Notes under the pieces: model-generated
What the model saw: the letters and a program-made list of their open reading frames with translations, nothing else
Told to the model about the DNA's origin: nothing
Database searches by the model: none
Translations under genes and position numbers: made by a program
Shown here: positions 24,930 through 33,086 of the stretch, in pieces
How positions within the stretch are numbered: position 1 is the stretch's first letter
Layout of the letters: the number at the start of each line of letters is the position of its first letter
Assembly: GCA_002279795.1 (NCBI GenBank)
Contig: NCCT01000022.1
Coordinates: 1-36,270, forward strand
Reading direction: 5' to 3'
DNA length: 36,270 nucleotides
Source: Hydrogenophilales bacterium 12-61-10
Lineage (GTDB): Bacteria; Pseudomonadota; Gammaproteobacteria; Burkholderiales; Thiobacillaceae

Positions 24930-25993
24930 CAGAAGTCCGGGTACATCCGCCCGCGGTTGAGTATCCCCTTGGGGTCGAAGCGCTGCTTGAGGTTGCGATG
25001 CAAAACATGAAGCGCGGGCGCAAGCGGACTGAACACGCCGCCAGCCGGCGCCTTGCCGCGGAACAGGGTGGCGTGGCCGCCACAGCTTTTGGCGGCTTCG
25101 AACAGCGCGGCGGCTGGCAGGTCGCTCACCAGCCAGCGCACCGCGCCGCCCCACTCGATCCACTGCGCGTCGCCCAGCTTGAGCGGCGGCGTGGTGGACT
25201 TGACGGCCAGTCGCCACAGGCTGGCGGTCGATGCCGCCGGGCGCACGTCAAAAAACGGCGTTGCGTGGTCGCGCAGGCGCTGCCAGAACGACGCGGCGTC
25301 ATTCAGGGTTTCTCCTCCCAGCTTGACCTGTGCGGCGTGCACCGCCGAGGTCGCGCCCGACAGCCGCACCGTCAGCAACCCGGCATGCCAACTGGTACCT
25401 GAGAGCGGCAAGGGATGGCCGGCCATTCGGTTCATCTGTTCGATCGCGGCGGCTTCGTCGAGCTCGAATTGCAGCGTGGTTTCGGCTGCCGGCCGGGGTA
25501 GCACCTTGAGCGACGCTTCCGTAATCAGGCCAAGGGTGCCGAGCGCGCCGACCATCAGCCGCGACACATCGTAGCCGGCGACGTTCTTGATCACCTGGCC
25601 GCCGAAGCGCAGCGGCTGGCCGGTACCGTCGATGATGCGCACACCGAGCACGAAGTCGCGCGCGGAACCGGCATAGGGACGGCGCGGGCCGGACAGGCCG
25701 GCGGCGATGCAGCCGCCGAGGGTAGCGCTGCCGGCAAAGTGCGGCGGCTCGAACGCCAGCATCTGGTTCTGTTCAGTGAGCAGCGACTCGATGTCGGTGA
25801 GCGGGGTGCCGGCGCGCGCGGTCAGCACCAGTTCCTTCGGCTGATAATCGACCACGCCGCAAAACGCGCGCGCAGAGAGCACTTCGCCTTCGTCCGGATT
25901 GCCATAAAAGGTTTTGCTACCGCCACCCTGAATAATCAGCGGCGAGTCGTGTTCATAGGCTGCGCGGATGCGCTCGATCAGAGCTTTGGGCAT
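24929..25993 (-). CDS. glcE: Glycolate oxidase FAD-binding subunit GlcE
   Basis: 354-residue partner of GlcD. A PCMH-type FAD domain covers about residues 1-215 (LIIQGGGSKTFYG, the GTPLTDIESLL segment, GSATLGGCIAAGLSGPRRPYAGSARDFVLG). A shorter C-terminal domain with a terminal DPKGILNRGRMYPDF follows, typical of GlcE. The start is ATG 25993, sharing a base with the glcD stop (TGATG); the open frame upstream is inside glcD and is not the start. Its stop overlaps the VOC gene. Confidence 0.95.
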   Translation of the reverse strand: MPKALIERIRAAYEHDSPLIIQGGGSKTFYGNPDEGEVLSARAFCGVVDYQPKELVLTARAGTPLTDIESLLTEQNQMLAFEPPHFAGSATLGGCIAAGLSGPRRPYAGSARDFVLGVRIIDGTGQPLRFGGQVIKNVAGYDVSRLMVGALGTLGLITEASLKVLPRPAAETTLQFELDEAAAIEQMNRMAGHPLPLSGTSWHAGLLTVRLSGATSAVHAAQVKLGGETLNDAASFWQRLRDHATPFFDVRPAASTASLWRLAVKSTTPPLKLGDAQWIEWGGAVRWLVSDLPAAALFEAAKSCGGHATLFRGKAPAGGVFSPLAPALHVLHRNLKQRFDPKGILNRGRMYPDF

Positions 25994-27447
25994 CAAAATC
26001 TCGGCAGTTCGGGATGCGGCAACTGGCCGCCGTGGATGTGCATCGCGCCCCACTCGGCGCAGCGGTGCAGTTCGGGCACGGCCTTGCCGGGATTGAGCAG
26101 GGTCTCGGGGTCGAACGCGGCTTTCACCTCATGGAAGCGCACCAGCTCCGGGGTGGAAAACTGCGCGCACATCTGGTTGATTTTCTCCAGGCCGACGCCG
26201 TGCTCGCCGGTGATGGTGCCGCCGACTTCGACGCACAGCTCCAGAATCCTGCCGCCGAAGGCTTCGGCCTTGTGCAGCTCGCCCGGCTGGTTGGCGTCGA
26301 ACAGGATCAGCGGGTGCAGGTTGCCGTCGCCGGCGTGGAATACGTTGGCGACGGCAAGACCGTATTCGATGCTCATTTCGCTGATGCGTTTAAGCACATG
26401 CGGCAACTGGCCGCGCGGAATGGTGCCGTCCATGCAGTAGTAGTCGGGCGCGAGTCGCCCCACCGCCGGGAACGCGGCCTTGCGGCCGGCCCAGAATTTG
26501 AGGCGCTGCTCTTCGCTGTCAGCGGTGCGAATTTCAGTGGCGCCGGAGGCGGTCAGCACTTCGCGCACGGTGAAGATGTCGTCCGACACTTCCTCGTTGA
26601 CGCCGTCGACTTCGCACAGCAACAACGCCTCGCAGTCGAGCGGATAGCCGGCGTGGACGAAGGCCTCGGCGGCCTGGATGGCAAGGCGGTCCATCATTTC
26701 CAGCCCGGCCGGAATCACCCCGGCGGCGATGATGTTGCCGACCGCCGCGCCGGCTTTGGCCACGTCGTCGAACGCCGCCAGCACCACCTGCGCGCGCTGC
26801 GGGCGTGGCAGCAGCTTGACCGTGACTTCGGTGATCACCGCGAGCATGCCTTCCGAACCGGTCATCAAGGCCAGCAGGTCGTAACCCGCCGAGTCCAGCG
26901 TGTCGCTGCCGATTTCAAGCAGCTCGCCGGCGATGGTCCAGGCGCGCAGCTTGAGGATGTTGTGCACGGTGAGGCCGTATTTGAGGCAGTGCACGCCGCC
27001 GGAGTTTTCCGCCACGTTGCCGCCGATCGAGCAGGCGATCTGCGACGACGGATCGGGCGCGTAGTACAGGCCATGTGCCGCAGCCGCCTCGGAAATGGCG
27101 AGATTGCGCACGCCCGGCTGCACGGTGGCGGTGCGTGCCAGTGGGTCAATGGCTTTGATCTGATTGAGCTTGGCCAGCACCAGCAGCACCGCGCCGTCGA
27201 TGGGCAGTGCGCCCGCTGCGAGACCGGTACCAGCGCCGCGCGCCACCACGGCGATTTTCTCGGCGTGGCACAGCTTGAGGATCGCCGTCACCTGCGCTTC
27301 GTTCTCCGGCAACACCACCACGTCGGGGATGTTGCGATAGGCCGACAGGCCATCGGACTCGAAGGGCATCAAATCCTCGCGCTCGTGCAGCACGCTGTGC
27401 GGCGGCAGCAGGCGGCGCAACTGGGAGAGAAAGGCGGGGCTGATCAT
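25993..27447 (-). CDS. glcD: Glycolate oxidase FAD-linked catalytic subunit GlcD
   Basis: 484 residues, normal length. The FAD PCMH domain (about 50-230) has VVARGAGTGLAAGALP and PSSQIACSIGGNVAENSGG. The FAD-oxidase C-terminal domain ends with GGTITGEHGVGLEK and NPGK. It oxidises glycolate (or D-lactate-like hydroxy acids) to the oxo acid; with GlcE and GlcF next door, glycolate is the best substrate call. ATG at 27447 lies 18 nt after the sugar-acid kinase stop. In autotrophs this complex removes 2-phosphoglycolate-derived glycolate made by RubisCO oxygenation. Confidence 0.96.
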   Translation of the reverse strand: MISPAFLSQLRRLLPPHSVLHEREDLMPFESDGLSAYRNIPDVVVLPENEAQVTAILKLCHAEKIAVVARGAGTGLAAGALPIDGAVLLVLAKLNQIKAIDPLARTATVQPGVRNLAISEAAAAHGLYYAPDPSSQIACSIGGNVAENSGGVHCLKYGLTVHNILKLRAWTIAGELLEIGSDTLDSAGYDLLALMTGSEGMLAVITEVTVKLLPRPQRAQVVLAAFDDVAKAGAAVGNIIAAGVIPAGLEMMDRLAIQAAEAFVHAGYPLDCEALLLCEVDGVNEEVSDDIFTVREVLTASGATEIRTADSEEQRLKFWAGRKAAFPAVGRLAPDYYCMDGTIPRGQLPHVLKRISEMSIEYGLAVANVFHAGDGNLHPLILFDANQPGELHKAEAFGGRILELCVEVGGTITGEHGVGLEKINQMCAQFSTPELVRFHEVKAAFDPETLLNPGKAVPELHRCAEWGAMHIHGGQLPHPELPRF

Positions 27448-27465
27448 GGCGGAGAGTCGGTTGAA

Positions 27466-28800
27466 TCAGGCCGCGAGTGTAGCCGGGCTGGCCGCCGCGT
27501 GCGAGGGTGCGAGCCGCCGGTATGCTTCGGCCAGCGCGTCGTCGCCGCCAACGTTGCCGGGGAAAATCACCACCGGCAGCTGCGGCAGGCGATGGTTGGC
27601 CGGCGTCTGCACCACGGTGACGCCGGGCAGGATCTGCCCCAGCACACGCGAGGCGGTGAGCGCGAGTCCGGTCGACAGCACGTCATTGGAGGTGATGCCG
27701 CCCTTGCTGATGAGAAAACCCAGCGTCGGCGGCAACTGTCGAACCACATCCATCAGCGTGCCCGACACCGCTTCGCCGAACGCCAGCCGCTCGGCGGTGC
27801 TGGCGAATTTCAGTTCGGCGCGGCTGGTGAACACCACCGGCGTAAGGCCGCGTGCATGCGCGTGCGCGATGCTGGCCGTCAGCGACGCCACCAGTTCTGC
27901 GCGGCCTGCGGGCAGGCGTGCGACGTCGAGCGGCAGACCGACCACGCCGCGCTGCTTCAGCAACACGCCCAGTTGCGCGGTGGTTTTGGCGACGTGCGAA
28001 CCGACGATGACCGCGCCGGCTTGTTGCCCGCGCACCAGCGAGGCGAACGCATCGGCCGCCACCGGCTGCGGCGGCAGTTTCGCCAGCGCGGTCAGCAGCG
28101 ACGCGGCGCTGCGAAACAGCAGCCGCTTGCCGCGTGCGGCAGCTTGCAGCACGGCGTCGGCAAACAGCCGGTAGTCGTCGGCGGTTTCGCCATCGACCAC
28201 GCCGATGGCGTTGCCCTGCAGCGCTGCCAGCCATTCGGCGGTGCCGCCGGCGCGCAGATCGTCAAGCGTCAGGCGGGCCACCATACTGGCGGCAACGCGG
28301 CCGCCGGTTTTTTCCGCCACGTACTCGGGCAAAAACGCCGTGCGGTAGCCGAATACCGAGTCGCGCGCGAATTCGGATTCATGCGTCGGCACCGGTTTGC
28401 CGTCGACCATTAAATAGTGCGTGCTGTCGCGCGTGATGCGGCCGCCCTCGAAGAACGCCGGGGTCAGCAAGGTCGCGTCGAAGGGGCCGAGCACGGCGTT
28501 CATCACGTCGGTTTCCACCGGGTAGTGGCCGCGCAGGGTCGAGTCCGAACGCGACACGAACAGCACCGGCCCGGCGTAGTCGGCGAGCGCGGCCTTGAGG
28601 TTGACGCACACCTCGCGCGTGATGTCGGCAGCGCGTTCCGCGTCCATGCCGCGCGTGTTGGTGAGGACGAAGAACAGCGGCGCGGCGTCGGCCAGCGCGG
28701 CCTTCAGCGTGGCGACATCCCAGCGCGTCAGCAGCAGGCAGGAATGCACCGTCTGCGAGCCGGTGGGGTCGTCGTCTAGAACGATGATTTTTGGGTTCAT
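27466..28800 (-). CDS. Four-carbon acid sugar kinase family protein (DUF1537)
   Basis: 444 residues. N-terminal substrate domain begins VLDDDPTGSQTVH (8-20), with the family segments SRSDSTLRGHYPVE and TPAFFEGGRITRDSTHY. The C-terminal nucleotide domain has VGSHVAKTTAQL, KGGITSND (366-373) and a final FPGNVGGDDAL. Characterised relatives (OtnK, DtnK) phosphorylate 3-oxo-tetronate or threonate/erythronate. No partner aldolase or dehydrogenase of those pathways is adjacent; instead the gene sits between a phosphoketolase-like gene and glcDEF. The start ATG 28800 follows a palindromic repeat. Substrate is likely a C4 sugar acid or a glyoxylate-derived acid; this is inference. Confidence 0.88.
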   Translation of the reverse strand: MNPKIIVLDDDPTGSQTVHSCLLLTRWDVATLKAALADAAPLFFVLTNTRGMDAERAADITREVCVNLKAALADYAGPVLFVSRSDSTLRGHYPVETDVMNAVLGPFDATLLTPAFFEGGRITRDSTHYLMVDGKPVPTHESEFARDSVFGYRTAFLPEYVAEKTGGRVAASMVARLTLDDLRAGGTAEWLAALQGNAIGVVDGETADDYRLFADAVLQAAARGKRLLFRSAASLLTALAKLPPQPVAADAFASLVRGQQAGAVIVGSHVAKTTAQLGVLLKQRGVVGLPLDVARLPAGRAELVASLTASIAHAHARGLTPVVFTSRAELKFASTAERLAFGEAVSGTLMDVVRQLPPTLGFLISKGGITSNDVLSTGLALTASRVLGQILPGVTVVQTPANHRLPQLPVVIFPGNVGGDDALAEAYRRLAPSHAAASPATLAA

Positions 28801-28818
28801 GGGAAAACCTTTTTTTGT

Positions 28819-28890
28819 CCGCGAAGTACGCGAAGGGTCGCGAAGAAAACCGTCGAGTTTTTCCTTCGCGTTTCTTCGCGTACTTCGCGG
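28819..28890. repeat. 72-bp palindromic repeat between the kinase and phosphoketolase-like genes
   Basis: Perfect 17-bp outer arms CCGCGAAGTACGCGAAG (28819-28835) and its complement (28874-28890) enclose a partly self-complementary centre with further CGCGAAG/CTTCGCG units. It fills most of the only sizeable gap of the operon. It could form a strong mRNA hairpin and set differential expression of the genes on each side. It is not followed by a clear T run on the minus strand except the TTTTTT stretch near 28810 on the plus strand, so it is not called a terminator. Confidence 0.8.
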
Positions 28891-28901
28891 ATGAACAGTT
28901 T

Positions 28902-31127
28902 TTAAACCGCTGACCGCTCCAGCATCGCCAGCGCGCGCTCGTGCATCGCCTGCGCATTCATGCCGTTGAAGTCGAACAATTGCTGCGGGTTGGCGGTGGT
29001 CTCGCCGCGCTTCCAGCAGAACACATCGCGCTGCGCGGCCTGGCTGCGTAGCAGCACGGGTTCGAGCGGCGCCGACGGCCCGCCGGAGATGGCCAGCAGC
29101 ACATCGCCATGGAACATCGCCTTGAAGGCGTCGTCGGCCATGAAGCGGTCGTCGGGTTCCGACACACTGTCCCACAGCACGTCGGTCGGACGATACAGCC
29201 GGCGCGGGTTGACCACGGCGACGATGCGCGAGCCGATGCCGGCTTCGGCCAGTTTCTCTGCGGCGGCAAACACCGGTTGCAACACCAGGTCGCCGGTCAC
29301 CGCGAACACCACGGTGTGCGAACCGAGGCGTTCCTGCAACACCATCGCGCCGTCGTCGATCGCCTGCTCGCTTTGCGCCATGGTGGCGTGAATCGGCAGC
29401 GCCGATTTCGAGGCGGTGATGACGATGCCCTTGTTCTTTTGCTTCAGCGCCCAGGCGTAGCTGACCTGGATCATGTTGGCGTCGATCGGGAACAGCGGAT
29501 AGACGTTGCCGTTGCGCATCATCGCGGCGAAGTAGCTTTCGATCTCCGGGCGCTGGTGGGTCCAGCCGTTGCGACCCTGCTCCAGCGCGCCGGCGGTGAA
29601 CAGGCTCACCGTGGCAGGCGTCGGCCGGCGCAGTTCGGCCATCGCCTGCGTCACCGTCTGCCAGATCGGCAGGCCGTTGATGGCAAAGGATTCATAGCTG
29701 CACCACAGGCTGCGGCCGCCGAACAGCGAAACGCCGACCGCCAGACCGGCACAGGCATCTTCGTTGAGCGGCTCGTAGACCTGGCCGGACGGCCCTTGGA
29801 AATACAGGTCGTCGACGGTCGGGTGGCGGATCGTCAGCGCCTTGTTGATGTTGGCCATGCCCGAGGCTTCGTTGCCGTCGGCGTTGGTGACGACGAACAT
29901 GGGGTCGCGCTTGCCGACTTCGCCCACCACGTGGCCGAACGCGGTGGTCGGGATGTGGTTTTCGCCGACCGCGAATTCGTTCAGCGGCAGGCCGTCAAGG
30001 CTGGGCAACGCACGCACGGATTCGGTTACCGCGACGCGCGAAGCGGGGCCGCCGCCGGCATGACGGAAGTTTTCGCGGGTGATCTTCCAGGCGGCAACCG
30101 GCAATGCACGGCGCTGCAGGCCCGACTTCACCTCATCGGAATCGAGCGTGTGGTGCGGGTACAGGTTGTGCGACTTGGCGCCGGTCGCGTGCACGCCTGC
30201 GCCCTTCAGCTGCTTGACGATGAGGCAGGCGCGGCGGCCGTTCAGCGCGCTTTGCGCGGCGGCATCGGTCGCCTTCAGGATCGCCGCGGTAAAAGCCATG
30301 CGGGCGGCAAAGCCGAAGGTGGTCGAGTCGGTGTACACCGGTGCGTCGGGGGTGTCGGCGTATTCACGGGCGTCGACCAGATGCACTTCGTCGAAGCCGT
30401 GCGCGCGCCAGTAATCGGTCATGCGTGTGTTGTCCCACAGCGACACCATGCTGTGATGCTCCTGCGAATAGCCGTTCCACACCAGCACCGGCAGGTAGTT
30501 GGTGACGCCGGGGTAGGCGGTGGCGAAGTGCTGGAACGCGCTCATGATGTAGGGCTCGCCGAGGCCGCCGTCGCCGATGGTCACCGGGAACAGCTTGTCG
30601 CGGTTGAGATAGGCGCCGGCCATGGCGAAATGCTGACCCTGGCCGAGCGGGCCGGCGGGTGCGAGCAGACCGGGAATCGCGCCGGACAGGTGGCCGAGCA
30701 GGCCATGGCGCTCACGGAAACGCGTGCGCATCTGCGCAACCGTGGTGATGCCCATGTCTTCCAGCGAGGTATCGAGGAACATCGCCGAATAAAAACCCGG
30801 CGCGTGATGGCCGACCTCGGTCACCAGGTTGCGGTGGCCCAAGAGATGCAGCGCGGCGACCGCGTCGGCGCTGGAGGCGAAACCGCCGGGGTGGCCCGAC
30901 GACTTGCTGCCGGTCACCTGCAGCGTCAGGTAGCGCAGCGCGTCGGCCGCCAGCAGCGTCTGGTAGACAGCAGCCTCGCTGGTGGCGTCCGGCAGCGCGG
31001 GCTGGTTGGGGCCCAGCAACGGGGCGGCGCCGAGGCGGTCGATTTCCGGGTAGCTGTCGGCAAAATACTGAATGCCCTCGCAGAAGGCGGGAAGATTCTC
31101 GGGGGTGGAGTGCATCTGGGCGCTCAT
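28902..31127 (-). CDS. Phosphoketolase-like (XFP family) thiamine-diphosphate enzyme, divergent
   Basis: 741 residues. ThDP site: GHPGG at 78-82, GDG at 185-187 with Asn218 about 30 residues on, and a middle Pyr-domain with EPLNEDACAG (candidate catalytic Glu). The segments CSYESFAIN and NGWTHQRPEIESYFAAM align by eye with SYEAF and NGFSHQDPGF of X5P/F6P phosphoketolases, so it belongs to that family rather than to classical transketolase. It is about 50 residues shorter than typical phosphoketolases and many active-site blocks differ (for example GQGQHFAMAGAYL for GGELGYSLSHAYG). First gene of the glycolate operon, ATG 31127 preceded by GAAAGG. True substrate is unknown. Confidence 0.75.
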   Translation of the reverse strand: MSAQMHSTPENLPAFCEGIQYFADSYPEIDRLGAAPLLGPNQPALPDATSEAAVYQTLLAADALRYLTLQVTGSKSSGHPGGFASSADAVAALHLLGHRNLVTEVGHHAPGFYSAMFLDTSLEDMGITTVAQMRTRFRERHGLLGHLSGAIPGLLAPAGPLGQGQHFAMAGAYLNRDKLFPVTIGDGGLGEPYIMSAFQHFATAYPGVTNYLPVLVWNGYSQEHHSMVSLWDNTRMTDYWRAHGFDEVHLVDAREYADTPDAPVYTDSTTFGFAARMAFTAAILKATDAAAQSALNGRRACLIVKQLKGAGVHATGAKSHNLYPHHTLDSDEVKSGLQRRALPVAAWKITRENFRHAGGGPASRVAVTESVRALPSLDGLPLNEFAVGENHIPTTAFGHVVGEVGKRDPMFVVTNADGNEASGMANINKALTIRHPTVDDLYFQGPSGQVYEPLNEDACAGLAVGVSLFGGRSLWCSYESFAINGLPIWQTVTQAMAELRRPTPATVSLFTAGALEQGRNGWTHQRPEIESYFAAMMRNGNVYPLFPIDANMIQVSYAWALKQKNKGIVITASKSALPIHATMAQSEQAIDDGAMVLQERLGSHTVVFAVTGDLVLQPVFAAAEKLAEAGIGSRIVAVVNPRRLYRPTDVLWDSVSEPDDRFMADDAFKAMFHGDVLLAISGGPSAPLEPVLLRSQAAQRDVFCWKRGETTANPQQLFDFNGMNAQAMHERALAMLERSAV

Positions 31128-31135
31128 GGCTAGCC

Positions 31136-31171
31136 TTTCACAATATGAAAATGTTTCACATGATGTGAAAC
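31136..31171. promoter_or_regulatory. Probable IclR operator pair in the intergenic region
   Basis: Site A (31136-31150) is TTTCACAATATGAAA. Site B (31153-31171) is the 19-bp palindrome GTTTCACATGATGTGAAAC with perfect 9-bp arms. Both lie within 45 nt upstream of the phosphoketolase-like start, where a bound regulator would control the catabolic operon. Confidence 0.7.
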
Positions 31172-31223
31172 GATGGGTGCATTGAAGCAGAAAGCCCTAC
31201 ACTTTTCACATCGCGCAATAAAT

Positions 31224-31238
31224 TTTCACTCTATGAAA
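31224..31238. promoter_or_regulatory. Probable autoregulatory IclR operator over the iclR start codon
   Basis: TTTCACTCTATGAAA has the same TTTCA-N5-TGAAA form as site A at 31136 and covers the ATG of the regulator gene. Occupancy would block its own expression. A further half-site TTTCACATC lies at 31204. Confidence 0.6.
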
Positions 31239-31997
31239 AACATCAGTTCGTCGATTCAGGTCATCGACCGCGCCATGGTGCTGGTCGGCCTCCTCTCGCG
31301 CGCCCCCGGCCCGCTCAATCTCACGCGTCTGGCGGAGCAGGCCGGCCTGCACACCGCAAGCGCACACCGCATCCTCGGCGCCTTGATGGCGCACGGCCTG
31401 GTCGAAAAAACCGGCGCCGGCGAATACGACCTGGGCGTGCGCTGGCTGGAAGTCGGCAATCGCCTGCGTGCGCGGCTCAATATCCGCCAGGTGGCGATGC
31501 CGGCGATGCAGCAACTGGCCGAAGCGACCGGCGAAACCGTCAACCTCATCGTGCGGCGCGGCGACGAAGCGGTCTACGTCGAGCGCGTGTCGGGCGGGCA
31601 AACCATGATCCAGGTGGTGCAGGTGGTCGGCGCGCACGCGCCGCTGCACGTCACGGCGGTCGGCAAGATATTCCTTTCCGAAGACAGCGCCAGCGGCGTG
31701 ATGGGCTACGCCGAGCGCACCGGCCTGCCGGCGTATACATCCAACACCCTGACCACGCTGGAGCGCCTGGATGCCGAACTGGCCGCCATTCGCCAGGCGC
31801 AACTGGCCTATGACCGCGAGGAGGCCGAGCTGGGCGTGGCCTGCATCGGCGCGCCGATCCGCGATGCCGAAGGCAAGCTGGTGGCCGGCCTGTCGATCTC
31901 GGCGCCGGCCGACCGCCACAAGCCGGGCTGGGTCGAGGCGCTCAAAAAGGCCGCCGCGCAGACCGGCACCGCGCTGGGCTATCTGGTCGATGCCTGA
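31233..31997 (+). CDS. IclR-family transcriptional regulator of the glycolate operon
   Basis: 254 residues. N-terminal winged helix-turn-helix (about 8-68, recognition region GLHTASAHRILGALMAHGLV) and C-terminal IclR effector domain (about 80-250, with ATGETVNLIVRRGDEAVYVERV and the VGACIGAPIRD-like segment VACIGAPIRDAEG). The start is ATG 31233 (MKNISSSIQVIDRAM); the open frame upstream crosses the operators and lacks similarity. Divergent from the phosphoketolase-like gene with three palindromes between, so it likely controls that operon and itself. Effector is probably glycolate, glyoxylate or a downstream intermediate; this is inferred. Confidence 0.9.
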   Translation: MKNISSSIQVIDRAMVLVGLLSRAPGPLNLTRLAEQAGLHTASAHRILGALMAHGLVEKTGAGEYDLGVRWLEVGNRLRARLNIRQVAMPAMQQLAEATGETVNLIVRRGDEAVYVERVSGGQTMIQVVQVVGAHAPLHVTAVGKIFLSEDSASGVMGYAERTGLPAYTSNTLTTLERLDAELAAIRQAQLAYDREEAELGVACIGAPIRDAEGKLVAGLSISAPADRHKPGWVEALKKAAAQTGTALGYLVDA

Positions 31998-32060
31998 ATT
32001 TAGCGCGGCCGCGTCGATAAACCCTTGCCGCACGCAGGCTTTCTTGGCAAGGTGGCGGCA

Positions 32061-33086
32061 ATGACGCCCAACCTGCTTCCCCTGTCGAACCTCCGCTACC
32101 AAATTGCCGCCTGGCTGCTGATGGCCGCCGCCCTGTTGTTGATCCTGAAGCTCCACCTGCTGCCGAGTTTGCTGGCCGGACTGCTGGTGGTGCAGCTGGT
32201 GCATCTGCTGGCACCGCGTTTTGTGATCGGCCGCCTCAATCACACCTGGGCCAAGGTGCTGGTGGTGTCGCTGATCACGCTGATCGTGCTGGGCGTGCTG
32301 GGCGGATTCACCGCCGGCGTCATCCTCTACTTGCGCGGCGAGGGCGGCGTGGCTGGTTTGCTGGGACGGATGGCGGAAATCATCGAAAACTCGCGCGCGC
32401 TGCTGCCGCCATGGGCCGCAGCGTGGCTGCCGCAGGGCGACGACTCGGCGATCCGTGCCGGACTGGTCGAATGGCTGCGCACCCACGCGCTGGAAATTCG
32501 CCAATACAGCGGCAACGCCGGCCGCGCGGTGCTGCACTTCATGATCGGCCTCATCATCGGCAGCTTCATTGCACTGCGCGAAGCCAGCCCCCAACAAACG
32601 CTGGCGCCGCTGGCATCCGCCCTGTGCGAACGGGTGAACCGCCTGAGCGACGCCTTCCACCGCGTGGTGTTCGCGCAGGTGCGCATTTCGGCGCTGAACG
32701 CGCTGTTGACCGGGGTTTACCTGTTCGTGGTGCTGCCCTCATTCGGTGTGCATCTACCGTTCACCAAAACCATGATCGTGGTGACTTTCCTCGTCGGGCT
32801 GCTGCCGGTCATCGGCAACCTGATTTCCAACTCCGTCATCGTCATCATTTCGCTGTCGCACTCGCTGCAGGTGGCCGCCGGCTCGCTGGCCTTCCTGGTC
32901 ATCATCCACAAGCTCGAATATTTCGTGAATGCCCGTATCATCGGCGAGCAGATCAAGGCGCGCGCCTGGGAGTTGCTGATCGCCATGCTGGTGATGGAAG
33001 CAGCGTTCGGTCTGCAGGGCGTCATCGCCGCGCCGATCATCTACGCGTATATCAAAAAAGAACTATCCGACCGGGAGCTTATTTAA
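32061..33086 (+). CDS. AI-2E family (PerM-type) membrane transporter
   Basis: 341 residues with about seven to eight membrane segments. The family pattern is visible: paired N-terminal helices (about 12-50), a helix at 63-88, a soluble middle part, then VVLPSFGVHLPFTKTMIVVTFLVGLLPVIGNLISN and a C-terminal EYFVNARIIGEQIKARAWELLIAMLVMEAAFGLQGVIAAPIIYAY. Substrates are not settled in this family; export of small molecules or Na+/H+ exchange has been proposed for members. The ATG 32061 has a weak GGTGG upstream. Its stop directly abuts gcvR, suggesting one transcript. Confidence 0.85.
   Translation: MTPNLLPLSNLRYQIAAWLLMAAALLLILKLHLLPSLLAGLLVVQLVHLLAPRFVIGRLNHTWAKVLVVSLITLIVLGVLGGFTAGVILYLRGEGGVAGLLGRMAEIIENSRALLPPWAAAWLPQGDDSAIRAGLVEWLRTHALEIRQYSGNAGRAVLHFMIGLIIGSFIALREASPQQTLAPLASALCERVNRLSDAFHRVVFAQVRISALNALLTGVYLFVVLPSFGVHLPFTKTMIVVTFLVGLLPVIGNLISNSVIVIISLSHSLQVAAGSLAFLVIIHKLEYFVNARIIGEQIKARAWELLIAMLVMEAAFGLQGVIAAPIIYAYIKKELSDRELI

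Noticed and set aside
26014-28413. Long plus-strand open frame opposite glcD and the kinase gene
   Set aside because: Mirror of the codon bias of the minus-strand genes; no motif, no ribosome-binding site.
28800-28901. Rho-independent terminator after the phosphoketolase-like gene
   Set aside because: The hairpin is strong but lacks a minus-strand T run directly after it, and the kinase gene follows without its own clear promoter.
29109-31133. Long plus-strand open frame opposite the phosphoketolase-like gene
   Set aside because: Same reason: antisense shadow of a clear enzyme gene.
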